Shown here piece after piece: positions 8,592-17,074 of a DNA stretch of 64,000 nt; the stretch's first letter is position 1; every line of letters begins with the position of its first letter. Under the pieces are notes generated by a model. It was not told the origin of the DNA. It searched no databases and was given only the letters and a program-made list of their open reading frames with translations. The DNA lies in NCBI RefSeq assembly GCF_947366995.1, contig NZ_CANBCC010000001.1, positions 1 through 64,000 on the forward strand, given 5' to 3'. The position numbers and the translations under genes were made by a program. The stretch comes from an uncultured Aquabacterium sp. GTDB lineage: Bacteria > Pseudomonadota > Gammaproteobacteria > Burkholderiales > Burkholderiaceae_C.

Positions 8592-9335
8592 TCAGTGCGC
8601 GATCTGGCCGAGGAAGGCCCGGATGCGTGGGTTGTCCTGTTGGTCGAAGAAGGCCTCGGGCGGTCGGTCCTGCAGGATCTCGCCCTGGTTCAGGAACAGC
8701 ACCCGGTCGGCCACCTCGCGGGCAAAGCCCATTTCGTGGGTGACGATGATCATCGTCATGCCACTGCGTGCGAGCTGCTTCATCACGTCCAGCACCTCCT
8801 TGACCATCTCCGGGTCGAGGGCCGACGTGGGCTCGTCGAACAGCATGACTTTGGGCTCCATGGCCAGTGCGCGTGCAATGGCCACGCGCTGCTGCTGCCC
8901 GCCCGACAGGGCGAACGGGTGCTTGTGCGCATGGGCTTCCATGCCCACCTTGCGCAGCAGCTCCATGGCCTTGGCTTCGGCTTCGGCCTTGGGCGTGCCT
9001 CGCACACGGCGCGGCGCGCGCGTCACGTTGTCGAGCACGGTCAGGTGCGGAAACAGGTTGAACTGCTGGAACACCATGCCGACCTCGCGGCGCAGCGCGT
9101 TCAGGGCCTTCGCGTCGTCGCTCACCTCGATGCCATCGACGGTGATGGTGCCGCTGTCGTGCTTTTCCAGTCGGTTGAGCATGCGCAGCAGCGTGCTCTT
9201 GCCCGAGCCCGATGAGCCCAGGATGACCGTGACCTTGCCCGCATCGAAATGCGTGTTGACGTTGCGCAGCACCTGATGCGCCCCGAAGGCCTTCTGCACC
9301 TGCTGCACGGTGATGAACGGTTGCGGGGGGCTCAT
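8592..9335 (-). CDS. Polar amino acid ABC transporter, ATP-binding protein (GlnQ/HisP type)
   Basis: 247 residues, typical of the family. Walker [11 protein letters not shown]-loop [10 protein letters not shown], signature ALSGGQQQR, Walker [13 protein letters not shown] and switch His in [10 protein letters not shown] are all present. It energises uptake through the permease gene upstream, which it overlaps by 4 bp (ATGA, 9332-9335). Together with the binding protein at 10136-10912 it forms a complete importer next to arginase and ornithine cyclodeaminase genes, so arginine or ornithine is the likely substrate (inference from context). Confidence 0.93.
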   Translation of the reverse strand: MSPPQPFITVQQVQKAFGAHQVLRNVNTHFDAGKVTVILGSSGSGKSTLLRMLNRLEKHDSGTITVDGIEVSDDAKALNALRREVGMVFQQFNLFPHLTVLDNVTRAPRRVRGTPKAEAEAKAMELLRKVGMEAHAHKHPFALSGGQQQRVAIARALAMEPKVMLFDEPTSALDPEMVKEVLDVMKQLARSGMTMIIVTHEMGFAREVADRVLFLNQGEILQDRPPEAFFDQQDNPRIRAFLGQIAH

Positions 9336-10117
9336 GGCCGGCGGCCCTCCACGTCGTAGCGGTGCTCGATGGCGTCCGAGATCTGCGTGAGCATGGTGGT
9401 CAGCACAAGGTAGATGCAGGCCGTGGTCACCAGCGTGGCCATGGGCTGGAAGGTGGCCGCCTGGATGCGGTTGCCGACGTTGGTCAGCTCAACCACACCG
9501 ATGGTGTAGGCCAGCGACGAGTCCTTCAGCAGCGACACGATGTTGTTCACCAGCGAAGGCAGCGAAATCTTCATCGCCTGCGGGAAGACGATGTCGAGAA
9601 AGGTGTGCCACGCGGACATGCCCAGCGAGCGGGCGGCTTCCGTCTGCCCCTTGGGCACGGCCTGCAGACCCGAGCGGATTGCCTCGGCGTTGTAGGCGCC
9701 GATGTTGAGCGCGAGCGCAATGCAGGCCGAGGTGAAGTCGCTCAGCCGCAGCGAGGGAATCAGCGCGGGCAGCGCGAAGTACACGAACAGCACCTGCACC
9801 AGCAGCGGCGTGCCCCGCACGACCCAGATGTAGAACGAGGCCAGCCAGCGCACCGGGGCCACGCGCGAGAGCTTGCCCATCGCGGCCACGAGGCCGATGG
9901 CGATGCCCGCCAGGCCGGAAACGATCGTGAGCTCGACGGTGATCAGCGTGCCGTCGGCGAAATCGCGTGCGGCCGGGCCGATCGGCTCGGGCGCCCACGA
10001 CAGAGGAATGGCCATCAGCCAGAGGAACAGGACGAGCGCAGCACTCGCCACCACCATGGTGGCGTTGCTACGCGTCGACCTGCTCCAGCCGGCGGGCCAG
10101 CCAGGCAGGGTCAGCAT
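9332..10117 (-). CDS. Polar amino acid ABC transporter, permease (HisM/GlnP type)
   Basis: 261 residues, about five membrane segments, with the EAA-loop region [22 protein letters not shown] that docks the ATPase. The start [19 protein letters not shown] and the [18 protein letters not shown] segment are hallmarks of the HEQRo family of polar amino acid permeases. There is a single permease gene, so the membrane channel is presumably a homodimer. It lies 18 bp after the binding protein gene and overlaps the ATPase gene, one transcription unit. Confidence 0.92.
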   Translation of the reverse strand: MLTLPGWPAGWSRSTRSNATMVVASAALVLFLWLMAIPLSWAPEPIGPAARDFADGTLITVELTIVSGLAGIAIGLVAAMGKLSRVAPVRWLASFYIWVVRGTPLLVQVLFVYFALPALIPSLRLSDFTSACIALALNIGAYNAEAIRSGLQAVPKGQTEAARSLGMSAWHTFLDIVFPQAMKISLPSLVNNIVSLLKDSSLAYTIGVVELTNVGNRIQAATFQPMATLVTTACIYLVLTTMLTQISDAIEHRYDVEGRRP

Positions 10118-10135
10118 GGTGTCAGGCCCTCGGGC

Positions 10136-10912
10136 TTACTTGCAACGAACGTCTTCGTTGAAGTACTTCTTCGAGAGCGCGGCATAGCTGCCGTCGGCCA
10201 TCACCTCGGCCAGGGCCTTGTTGTAGCCCGCGGCCACGCTTTGGTTGCCCTTGGCCACGGCAGCGGCAATGCGCTCGATGAAGACCATCTCACCCGCCTT
10301 CATGCCAGCGTTCGGGGCGGCGGCCAGAGCCTGCTTGGCCACAAAGCGGTCGCTCACCCAGGCATCGACCCGCTGGCTCAGCAGGGCAGTGCGTGCGTCG
10401 GTGTCCTTCGGGAAGTTCTTCACTTCCTTGATGCCGGGCAGCTTCTTGACGCTCTCGAGGTAGGTGGTGCCCGTCTGCACGGCCACCACCTTGCCGGCGA
10501 GGTCGGCACCGGTGCGGATGGCCGGGTCGAGCGCGATCACCTGACCGCCCGAGCAGTAATGCGGGTTCGCGAAGGTGACCGCCTTGGCGCGTTCTTCGGT
10601 GATGCCATGCGAGGCGATGACCAGATCCCAGCGGTCCTGACGCAGGCCCGCCAGCAGCGCGTCAAAGCCCAGTGCCTTCCATTCGATGGTTACGCCCATC
10701 TTGTGCGCCACCAGTTCGGCCAGTTCGACCTCGAAGCCGGTGAGCTTGGTGCCCTGGAAGTAGTTGAACGGAGGAAACTGACCCTCTGTGGCGACGAGGA
10801 TCTTGCCGTCCTTCTTGATGTCATCGAAGCTGCGGGCCTGTGCGCCCATGGCGGCCATCAGGCTGACGGCGATCAGCACGCCGCGTCGAATCCACTTGCC
10901 GGGTTGCGTCAT
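10136..10912 (-). CDS. Periplasmic polar amino acid-binding protein (SBP family 3)
   Basis: 258 residues with signal peptide (ends GAQA) and the full SBP_bac_3 fold. ILVATEGQFPPFNY is the first-lobe signature, GFEVELAELVAHKMG and LLAGLRQDRWDLVIASHGIT follow, and GKVVAVQTGTTY starts the second lobe. It captures an amino acid for the downstream permease and ATPase. SBP family 3 members bind Arg, Lys, His, Gln, Glu or cystine; the adjoining arginase/ornithine cyclodeaminase genes favour a cationic amino acid, but binding residues alone do not settle this. A 138-bp gap separates it from the arginase gene, enough for its own promoter. Confidence 0.9.
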   Translation of the reverse strand: MTQPGKWIRRGVLIAVSLMAAMGAQARSFDDIKKDGKILVATEGQFPPFNYFQGTKLTGFEVELAELVAHKMGVTIEWKALGFDALLAGLRQDRWDLVIASHGITEERAKAVTFANPHYCSGGQVIALDPAIRTGADLAGKVVAVQTGTTYLESVKKLPGIKEVKNFPKDTDARTALLSQRVDAWVSDRFVAKQALAAAPNAGMKAGEMVFIERIAAAVAKGNQSVAAGYNKALAEVMADGSYAALSKKYFNEDVRCK

Positions 10913-11050
10913 TGTCGGGTCCTTGGGGGAAAGGTAGTCGGTCAGGCAAGGGGCGGTAATAGCATGAACCGTGCCTGGCTTCGTCGGACACTTCAGCGGG
11001 GGACAGACGCGCGGGATGGGGCCTCGCAGCGTGTGGAAAGGCAGAAGGCG

Positions 11051-11977
11051 TCAACGCCGCATCAGCGTGCTCTTGCCGAACAGGCTCTCGATCAGGTCGA
11101 CAGCCAGTTGCGCGGTCTGGTTGCGCACGTCCAGCGCTGGGTTCAGTTCGACCACATCCAGCGAAGCCAGCCGACCCGTGTCGGCAATCATCTCCATGCA
11201 CAGCTGCGCTTCGCGGTAGTTGGGCCCGCCGCGCACCGTGGTGCCCACGCCCGGCGCGATGTCCGGGTCGAGGAAATCGACATCCAGGCTCACGTGCAGG
11301 TGGGTGTTCTCGTCCAGATCAAGCAGGGCCTGCTCCATCGTGTGGCGCATGCCCATCTCATCGATGTAGCGCATGTCGAACACCTCGATGCCTGCCTCGT
11401 GCACAAAGCGCTTTTCGCCTTCGTCGACACTGCGGATGCCGATCTGCCGGATGTCGGCGGGCGACAGGGCCGGCACGTGACCGCCGATGTGGGTCAGCGC
11501 ATCCGGGCCGTGGCCGCACAGGCACGCCACCGGCATGCCGTGGATGTTGCCGGTGGGTGTAAGGGCCGCGGTGTTGAAGTCGGCATGGGCGTCGAGCCAC
11601 AGCACGCGCAGCTTGCGGCCCGTGGCGCGGCAGTGGCGGGCCACGGCGCTGATCGAGCCGATGCCCAGACAATGGTCGCCACCCAGCACGATGGGCAGGC
11701 GGCCGCTGCTTAGCTCGGCAAACACCGCATCGTGCAAAAGCTCGTTCCAGCGCACCACCTGCGGCAGATGGCGAAAGCCGTCCACGGCGGACTCCCAGGG
11801 GTTGTCGGGGCCGTGCAAATCTCCGGAATCCCGTACATCAAGTCCGAAATTTCGGATGGCCTGCGCGATGCCGGCCACGCGCAAAGCGCTGGGCCCCATG
11901 CGGGCGCCGATGCTGCCGGCGCCCACGTCGGTGGGCACGCCGACCAGGGTGACGCCCTGGATGTCGGGATGGATCAT
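11051..11977 (-). CDS. rocF: Arginase
   Basis: 308 residues, standard arginase length. It hydrolyses L-arginine to L-ornithine and urea. Manganese-binding motifs are all present: GGDHCLGIGS, LDAHADFNT and SLDVDFLDP, and the substrate-loop region TGNIHGMP is intact. The ATG at 11977 overlaps the stop of the ornithine cyclodeaminase gene (ATGA, 11974-11977), giving a coupled pair in which arginine goes to ornithine and ornithine to proline. An in-frame extension upstream would run into the neighbouring gene and is not needed. Agmatinase is the alternative within the superfamily, but the motif spacing and the neighbour favour arginase. Confidence 0.92.
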   Translation of the reverse strand: MIHPDIQGVTLVGVPTDVGAGSIGARMGPSALRVAGIAQAIRNFGLDVRDSGDLHGPDNPWESAVDGFRHLPQVVRWNELLHDAVFAELSSGRLPIVLGGDHCLGIGSISAVARHCRATGRKLRVLWLDAHADFNTAALTPTGNIHGMPVACLCGHGPDALTHIGGHVPALSPADIRQIGIRSVDEGEKRFVHEAGIEVFDMRYIDEMGMRHTMEQALLDLDENTHLHVSLDVDFLDPDIAPGVGTTVRGGPNYREAQLCMEMIADTGRLASLDVVELNPALDVRNQTAQLAVDLIESLFGKSTLMRR

Positions 11978-13068
11978 GCTGCGTGTTGCGTCTCGGGTTG
12001 AGGGGCCAGCGTCACGCAGCAAGCGCCGGGCCCGTCTGGGGCCAGCGTTCCGAAGAGGTCCTTCGGGTCATCTGGCGTGGGGATGAGGTCCAGCGGCTGC
12101 CCGATGCCGTGGCGCTGTGCGGCCTCCTGAAGATGGCGCAGCGCCGAGAAATCTTCCAGCGCAAAGCCCACCGAGTCAAACACCGTGATCTCGTCGGGGT
12201 TCTGGCGGCCGGCCGCCGCGCCGGTGAGCACCTGCCACAGCTCGGTCACCGCAAAGTCGGGCGGCATCTGCTGCAGGTCGCCCTCGGTGCGCGTTTGCGG
12301 CTCGTATTCCACGAACACGCGCCCGGCCCGCAGCACGTCAGCCGCCAGCTCGGTCTTGCCGGGGCAGTCTCCACCCACGGCGTTGATGTGCTGGCCGGGG
12401 GCCAGCATGTCGGCGTGCAGGATGGTGGCGTTGGTCTTGTCGGCAGTCAGCGTGGTGACGATGTCGGCGCCGCGCACCGCCTCGGCCGCGTTCTGGCACA
12501 CCACCACCCGAAGCGCCGTGCCGGTCAGGTTGCGCACCAGCTTGGCGGTGGCCTGCCGGTCCACGTCGTACAGGCGCACGGTGTCGATGCCCAACAGGTG
12601 ATGGAAGGCCAGGGCCTGGAACTCGCTCTGCGCGCCGTTGCCGATCAGCGCCATCACGCGGCTGTCGGGCCGGGCCAGCCGCCGGGCCGCCACCACCGAC
12701 GTGGCGGCCGTGCGCAGGGCGGTGGTCAGCGTCAATTCACTGAGCAGGGTCGGGGCGCCGGTGGCCACATCAGCCAGCACGCCGAAGGCCATCACCGTGG
12801 GCAGGCCGAAACGCGTGTTGCGCGGGTGGCCATTGACGTACTTGAAGCTGTAACGCTGGCCGTCGGCGACCGGCATCAGTTCGATCACACCGTCGCGTGA
12901 ATGGCTCGCCATGCGGGCCGATTTGTCGAAATCCGGCCAGCGGCGGAAGTCTTCCTCGATGCAGCGAGCGATGCCTGACAGGGTGGGCGCCAGGCCGTCG
13001 CGGCGAACCAGCTCGACGGCATCGCGGGCGCTCAGAAAGCGGGTATCGAGGTGGGTGCGAAGGCGCAT
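11974..13068 (-). CDS. ocd: Ornithine cyclodeaminase
   Basis: 364 residues. It converts L-ornithine to L-proline plus ammonia with catalytic NAD+. Family features: substrate-site segment YSFKYVNGHPRNT, the FGLPTVMAFGVLAD stretch, the dinucleotide-binding ALIGNGAQSEFQALAF, and the NAVGGDCPGKTEL loop containing the catalytic Asp. It is longer at the C-terminus than mu-crystallin-like relatives and matches true Ocd enzymes. First gene of the pair ocd-rocF, transcribed divergently from an Lrp-type regulator with 123 bp between start codons. The ATG at 13068 is taken because the upstream in-frame residues are unlike the family. Confidence 0.9.
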   Translation of the reverse strand: MRLRTHLDTRFLSARDAVELVRRDGLAPTLSGIARCIEEDFRRWPDFDKSARMASHSRDGVIELMPVADGQRYSFKYVNGHPRNTRFGLPTVMAFGVLADVATGAPTLLSELTLTTALRTAATSVVAARRLARPDSRVMALIGNGAQSEFQALAFHHLLGIDTVRLYDVDRQATAKLVRNLTGTALRVVVCQNAAEAVRGADIVTTLTADKTNATILHADMLAPGQHINAVGGDCPGKTELAADVLRAGRVFVEYEPQTRTEGDLQQMPPDFAVTELWQVLTGAAAGRQNPDEITVFDSVGFALEDFSALRHLQEAAQRHGIGQPLDLIPTPDDPKDLFGTLAPDGPGACCVTLAPQPETQHAA

Positions 13069-13151
13069 GGTCGAAGTGCGTCGGGGTGATGCACACAGTG
13101 TGACCAAAGGCGGTGGCAATGAAAATCGTCAATCCTGCGCGAGAACGCGAA

Positions 13152-13182
13152 GACAATTGCCAGATCGTCAGATCGGATTGTC
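13152..13182. promoter_or_regulatory. Candidate Lrp/AsnC operator between ocd and its regulator
   Basis: The ocd/lrp divergent region contains the inverted repeat GACAAT...ATTGTC with 19 bp between half-sites, and a second smaller GATC-GTCA-GATC inverted repeat inside it. Lrp-family proteins bind loosely palindromic AT-containing sites in divergent spacers. This is the most AT-rich part of an otherwise GC-rich region and abuts the regulator's start codon, which suggests autoregulation. Confidence 0.45.
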
Positions 13183-13191
13183 GTTTTGCAG

Positions 13192-13617
13192 ATGGACACC
13201 CTCGACCAGCAGATCCTTTCCCTGCTCCGGCAGGACGCCCGCTTGAATGTGGCCACGGTGGCCAGCAAGCTGGGCGTGTCGCGTGGCACCGTCACCAACC
13301 GCATCCGCAAGCTGGAAGACAGTGGCGTGATCGTGGGCTACACCGTGCGGCTGCGGCCCGACACCGAACCGAACGAGATCCGCGCGTGGATGAGCATTGC
13401 CGTGGAGGGCAACGACGTGCGCTCGGTGATCGGCAAGCTGCTGGGGGAGCCCGGCGTGGCGTCGCTGCACGACACCAATGGCCGCTGGGACCTGCTGGCC
13501 GAACTCCGAGCTGAAAACCTCGCCGGGTTGTCAAAGGTGCTGGAGCGCATTCGCCTGATACGCGGCATCAGCAGCACCGAAACCAGCATCCACCTCGAAA
13601 CCTACCGCCTCGGCTGA
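13192..13617 (+). CDS. Lrp/AsnC family transcriptional regulator of arginine/ornithine catabolism (inferred)
   Basis: 141 residues, normal family length. N-terminal winged helix-turn-helix (MDTLDQQILSLLRQDAR, VATVASKLGVSRGTVTNRI) and C-terminal RAM ligand-binding domain (AWMSIAVEGNDV, TNGRWDLLAELRAENL). Family members sense amino acids as octamers or dimers and often activate the divergently encoded catabolic gene, here ocd-rocF. ATG 13192 is chosen; a TTG two codons upstream (13186) is an alternative. An operator-like inverted repeat ends 9 bp before the start. Confidence 0.88.
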   Translation: MDTLDQQILSLLRQDARLNVATVASKLGVSRGTVTNRIRKLEDSGVIVGYTVRLRPDTEPNEIRAWMSIAVEGNDVRSVIGKLLGEPGVASLHDTNGRWDLLAELRAENLAGLSKVLERIRLIRGISSTETSIHLETYRLG

Positions 13618-13624
13618 AAACACA

Positions 13625-13663
13625 ACGGCCGGCACCCGTCGCACTGGCAGCGGGTCCGGCCGT
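13625..13663. terminator. Hairpin between convergent genes
   Basis: Perfect 8-bp outer stem (ACGGCCGG with CCGGCCGT) plus an inner CACCCG/CGGGT pairing. It sits between the convergent stops of the Lrp-type regulator and the hemerythrin gene. There is no T run on either side, so it may act as an mRNA-stabilising or Rho-assisted end rather than a classical terminator. Confidence 0.5.
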
Positions 13664-13683
13664 GGTGCGGCGGCGCAGGGGTG

Positions 13684-14238
13684 TCAGACCCTGGCGCGGC
13701 GGCGCTGGGCCATTTCGCGGCCCATGCCGTTGAGATCCCACTCGGCAATGCGGCTCCTGGCTTCGGGGTAGATCAGCGACTCTTCGAGCGCCAGGTGGTC
13801 CTGATAGAGCTGCACGAACACCGGCACGGCCAGGCTGAGCTGCTCGAGGTTGTACCAGTTGTAGCCGGCGGCGATCGATTCAATCTGCGGTGCAAGCTCC
13901 AGCCAGTCCTCTTCGATCCAGCCGTGGTCCTGCTGCAGGCGCAGCGTGTGACGGATCAGGTCGTCGTCGCCACTGCGCAGCATCGCCGGGAAAATGTGCT
14001 TTTCCTCGTCGATGTGGTGTTGGCGGGCCGTGTCCATGAAGAAGTGGAAGATGGCGCGCGCCATCTCTTGCGCCTTGCCGTCCACCCCCTTGTTCTCTTC
14101 AAGGTGGGCAACCAGATCCTGCAAGCGCTGCAGGGCCGTGACCATCTGCTGGTGGCAGGCGTCCAGCACATCGAACGGCTGAACGGGACGGCCTCTGGGT
14201 GTGGTGCTTTGTTCCGGGGCAACAACGGTGGCGGGCAT
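13684..14238 (-). CDS. Hemerythrin HHE domain protein
   Basis: 184 residues, one four-helix hemerythrin domain. Candidate di-iron ligands are His in DACHQQM, His-His-x3-Glu/His in HHIDEEKHIFP, His in QQDHGW and the HLALEESLIYP motif, the pattern of prokaryotic HHE proteins. Members bind oxygen or nitric oxide or act in iron/redox sensing; no partner gene identifies the role here. Start at 14238, with GGAGG 5 nt upstream; an in-frame extension to 14319 is unlikely. Cytoplasmic: no signal peptide. It converges with the Lrp regulator and appears to be a single-gene unit. Confidence 0.85.
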   Translation of the reverse strand: MPATVVAPEQSTTPRGRPVQPFDVLDACHQQMVTALQRLQDLVAHLEENKGVDGKAQEMARAIFHFFMDTARQHHIDEEKHIFPAMLRSGDDDLIRHTLRLQQDHGWIEEDWLELAPQIESIAAGYNWYNLEQLSLAVPVFVQLYQDHLALEESLIYPEARSRIAEWDLNGMGREMAQRRRARV

Positions 14239-14337
14239 GGGGCCTCCAGCAAGGGGTGGGTTAGAACACGCGAATCTGATTCGATTCTGCGTTTCACCCC
14301 GAGAAGAGCCTTGCGCCACGTCAAGGCAAGCGGGGGG

Positions 14338-15069
14338 TCACTCGTCCTCGGCACCGCTGGCGTACCAGCGCTGAGCGTCGTCCATGCCCTTGTCCAGCTT
14401 GTCCTGCGAGCGCTCGCCGGCCGGCAGCGCCTGCCACTCCAGGAAGGCCACCGCCCGCTTGCGCATGTAGGCGGTGTTGCGGTCCTTGTCGGCCAGTTGC
14501 CGTTCGTCGGTCGGTTGCGGCGCCACGGACGCCAGCTTCTGCGTCCATTCGTCGATGCGTTGCTGGCGGCGGGTTTCGTCGGGCTCCAGATCACCGAGCA
14601 GCACGGTGCCCATCAGCACCGCTTCCATGCCTGTGAACTCGCCCTTGGCCACCCGTTCGGGCAACTGCGCCATGAGCTGCTCTGCCAGCTGGTGCCGCGC
14701 GCGCACGTTCTTCGAATCGATGGTCGATTGCCAGAACTCGAAGTCATGCTGGTAGCGCAGGTAGCTGGCAATCCGCTGGGCCTCTGCCTGCGGGTCGGGC
14801 TGGCGGCGAAGGGCTGTGTTCAGCGCCTTCCAGTCTTCCGGCTGCACGTGCACGGGCCGCCCGTCCGCCGCCACGGTGTCCACGGCGGTGCCGAACGGGG
14901 CCGCCGTGCCCGACGTGCCGGCCTCAGCGCTGGGGCTGGCGTCGGCCGCTTGACCGGACGGGGGCGCATCCGGTTTCACCAGCATCCACACGCCACCGGC
15001 CACGATGGCCCCGGTCACGACGGTCAGCAGCAGACGCTGCGCGGGCTTGGCTTGCTTGTAGATGATCAT
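14338..15069 (-). CDS. Uncharacterised protein with N-terminal membrane anchor
   Basis: 243 residues. One membrane segment near residues 13-32 (LLLTVVTGAIVAGGVWML), a low-complexity Pro/Ser/Ala linker, then an all-helical charged domain containing the repeated-looking segments RIASYLRYQHDFEFW and HQLAEQLMAQLPERV. No cysteines or catalytic pattern stand out. The layout (membrane anchor, Ala/Pro linker, helical periplasmic domain) resembles lipase or phospholipase secretion helpers, but I cannot support that assignment. ATG 15069 is preferred to an in-frame TTG at 15081; neither has a strong SD. It is not obviously in an operon. Confidence 0.6.
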   Translation of the reverse strand: MIIYKQAKPAQRLLLTVVTGAIVAGGVWMLVKPDAPPSGQAADASPSAEAGTSGTAAPFGTAVDTVAADGRPVHVQPEDWKALNTALRRQPDPQAEAQRIASYLRYQHDFEFWQSTIDSKNVRARHQLAEQLMAQLPERVAKGEFTGMEAVLMGTVLLGDLEPDETRRQQRIDEWTQKLASVAPQPTDERQLADKDRNTAYMRKRAVAFLEWQALPAGERSQDKLDKGMDDAQRWYASGAEDE

Positions 15070-15143
15070 GGCGGTCGTCAATGAAAATGATCCGGTCGCC
15101 CTGGGGGCGTCCCAGGATGAGCCGGATCACATTGTGTGCTGTC

Positions 15144-15165
15144 CCGTTGCGGTCAGCCGCAACGG
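15144..15165 (-). terminator. Perfect 9-bp hairpin downstream of the exported paralog
   Basis: CCGTTGCGG, loop TCAG, CCGCAACGG. It lies 22 bp beyond the stop codon of the exported protein gene at 15188-15883. No T run follows on the minus strand, so it is a candidate transcript end rather than a certain intrinsic terminator. Confidence 0.5.
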
Positions 15166-15187
15166 CGTGACGTCAGCGTCGTGCCGC

Positions 15188-15883
15188 TCAGGGGGCCGGA
15201 ACGTAGGGCTTGGTCGAGATCGGGGTCGAGCGCAGCTTGGTCGAGATGTCCTGCGTCAGGGTGCCGAAGCGCAGGGTGTCCAGCAGCGGCCACACGAACG
15301 TGGGCAGCTTCAGGGTCACCTTGTACAGGTTCTTGGCTTCCGGGGTCAGGGCCAGGTCGCCCAGCACTTCGTGGCCGGTGATGTTCAGAGGGAACTTGTA
15401 CTTCAGGCCCAGCGGCGTCAGCGTCTGGAAGTTGAAGATGGGAACCTGCTTGGTGGTGGCGCCGCCCATCGGCGTGGCATCGGCCAGCACCTGCTTGGTG
15501 GTGTAGTTGATGGTGAAGTTGGCCAGCGTCAGGCGGGTCGGCACTTCTTCGCCGGTCTCTTCGTCTTCAGCGATGCGGTCGAACTGCAGCGCCGAGCCGA
15601 CGGCCGTACCCGACAGGATCTTCAGCAGCGGGCTGATGGAAATGCTCGTGACCGGCAGGGTAAAGGAGTTCGTCTTGTCGGCGTTGGCGTAGGCCGTGCC
15701 CTTGGCCGACACCTGGATGCCGACCTGGCGGAAATTGGCGTTGGCTTCGATCGAGAAATCCTGGACCGAGTTCGCCACAAAGGCGTTCACGGGGATGGCG
15801 ATGCCAGCGGCGGATGCCGAAACAGCGGTGCCGGCCAGAACGGCGGAAACAGCGACAGTACGGAAAGACAGAGACAAGCTCAT
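15188..15883 (-). CDS. Exported protein of unknown family (paralog A of a tandem pair)
   Basis: 231 residues with a signal peptide ending SASAAG. The mature protein is beta-rich with alternating polar/hydrophobic residues, no cysteine, and ends STKPYVPAP. Shared blocks with the next gene up (16183-16875) are SVQ.FS.....FRQVGI, EDEETGEEV, VLADATP.GGAT, ITGHEVL and F.LTPEAK, so the two arose by duplication. I know no family that fits. It has no PEP-CTERM or LPXTG-type anchor, so it is probably periplasmic or secreted. A strong SD (AAGGAG) precedes ATG 15883. A 299-bp spacer with phased repeats lies upstream, so it may have its own promoter. Confidence 0.75.
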   Translation of the reverse strand: MSLSLSFRTVAVSAVLAGTAVSASAAGIAIPVNAFVANSVQDFSIEANANFRQVGIQVSAKGTAYANADKTNSFTLPVTSISISPLLKILSGTAVGSALQFDRIAEDEETGEEVPTRLTLANFTINYTTKQVLADATPMGGATTKQVPIFNFQTLTPLGLKYKFPLNITGHEVLGDLALTPEAKNLYKVTLKLPTFVWPLLDTLRFGTLTQDISTKLRSTPISTKPYVPAP

Positions 15884-16056
15884 GGTGCGCTCCTTTTGTA
15901 TGCCGAGCCTGACAAACCGGCTCGTTCCATGGGCTCTATCTTCACCGGCGTGGATGGGACGCCCGCCCCCCTCGACTCGATGGCCTGACCGTGCAGATGG
16001 CACATTTGCTGCCATTCCGAGGGAAAGCCGCTAGCTTGTCCAAAGGGCGGTTTTAA

Positions 16057-16116
16057 GGGTTAACCGCATCCTTCGGGTTAACCGGGGTACGTTGCGGAAC
16101 CCCCTTTTTCGGGTTA
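16057..16116. repeat. Phased GGGTTA(ACC) repeats in the spacer between the exported paralogs
   Basis: Two exact GGGTTAACC copies (16057-16065, 16075-16083) lie 18 bp apart. A shorter GGGTTA (16111-16116) lies exactly 36 bp, twice 18, further on. GGTTAACC is a palindrome, so each copy could be a dimer-binding site. The array lies about 170-235 bp upstream of the start of paralog A on the minus strand and just beyond the stop of paralog B. Confidence 0.55.
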
Positions 16117-16182
16117 GTTCGGCTCGCCGACGGAAGGGGTCGTCGCCCCGTCCGTCAGCGCGACCGTATGCCGCTTGCAGGC

Positions 16183-16875
16183 TCACTGCACCACGTACGG
16201 TGCAGTCGGGACAGCCGGGGTGCGCGCCTTGGTGCTGATGTCGTTGACGATGGTGCCGAAGTCCGTCGTGTCCAGCAGCGGGATCACGAACGTCGGCAGC
16301 TTCAGCGCGCTGATGAACAGGCTCTTGGCTTCGGGGGTCAGGAAGAGCTTGTCGAGCACTTCATGGCCGGTGATGGTCAACGGGAACACGTACTTCAGCT
16401 TCAGAGCCTCGCTGACGTTGAACTTGTAAAGCGGCATTTGCGGGATCGTGGCGCCGCCCTTGGGCGTGGCGTCGGCCAGCACGACGTTCTGCGTGTAATC
16501 GATCTTGAAGTTGGCGAGGACCAGGCTCACGGCCACTTCCTCGCCCGTCTCCTCGTCTTCACCGACGCGGTCCAGCTTGAGCGCCGAGCCCACCGCCGCG
16601 CCGGATGCGACCTTCAGGTTGGAGCCAATGCTGATGGTGGTGATGGGCAGGTTGTAGGCGCCCGCCACACCGGTGACCGCCGTGGCATTGCCCAGCGCCG
16701 TGAAGGTGATGCCCACCTGGCGGAATTGCCCCTGGGCGAATGTCGAGAAGGTCTGGACAGAGTTTGCCTGCTTGTTGGCGACGTTGAGTGTCAGCCCGGC
16801 CGCAGAGGCAGCGCCAGCGCCGAAGACCAGGGCAGCCGAAATGGCCGCGTGGCGGAAGTGCAGAGACGAGATCAT
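16183..16875 (-). CDS. Exported protein of unknown family (paralog B of a tandem pair)
   Basis: 230 residues, signal peptide ending ASAAG, then a beta-rich, cysteine-free mature domain. It aligns nearly end to end with the downstream paralog (same length, shared EDEETGEEV, VLADATPKGGAT and ITGHEVL blocks) and differs mostly at the C-terminal tail, which here ends APYVVQ. Function unknown. The acidic EDEETGEE segment could be a calcium-binding loop, which is a guess. Strong SD (AAAAGGAG) before ATG 16875. The 307 bp between it and the DUF1854 gene contain no other ORF I can support. Confidence 0.75.
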   Translation of the reverse strand: MISSLHFRHAAISAALVFGAGAASAAGLTLNVANKQANSVQTFSTFAQGQFRQVGITFTALGNATAVTGVAGAYNLPITTISIGSNLKVASGAAVGSALKLDRVGEDEETGEEVAVSLVLANFKIDYTQNVVLADATPKGGATIPQMPLYKFNVSEALKLKYVFPLTITGHEVLDKLFLTPEAKSLFISALKLPTFVIPLLDTTDFGTIVNDISTKARTPAVPTAPYVVQ

Positions 16876-17074
16876 GCGGGACTCCTTTTGCGTTACCTGC
16901 CATACGGCAAGCGTTGTTGGTGTGGTGTTAATCGTGCACCGACTCGCAAAAGGCGTGTCCCCGCAAATCCGGGTATGTCGCGCGCTGCTCGCGCCAATTC
17001 ACGTCATCTCGCGGGAAAACGCGCGGGACGCATTCCTGCCAGGGCCTCGGGCTTGCCCTAGGACCCCGCCCGAA

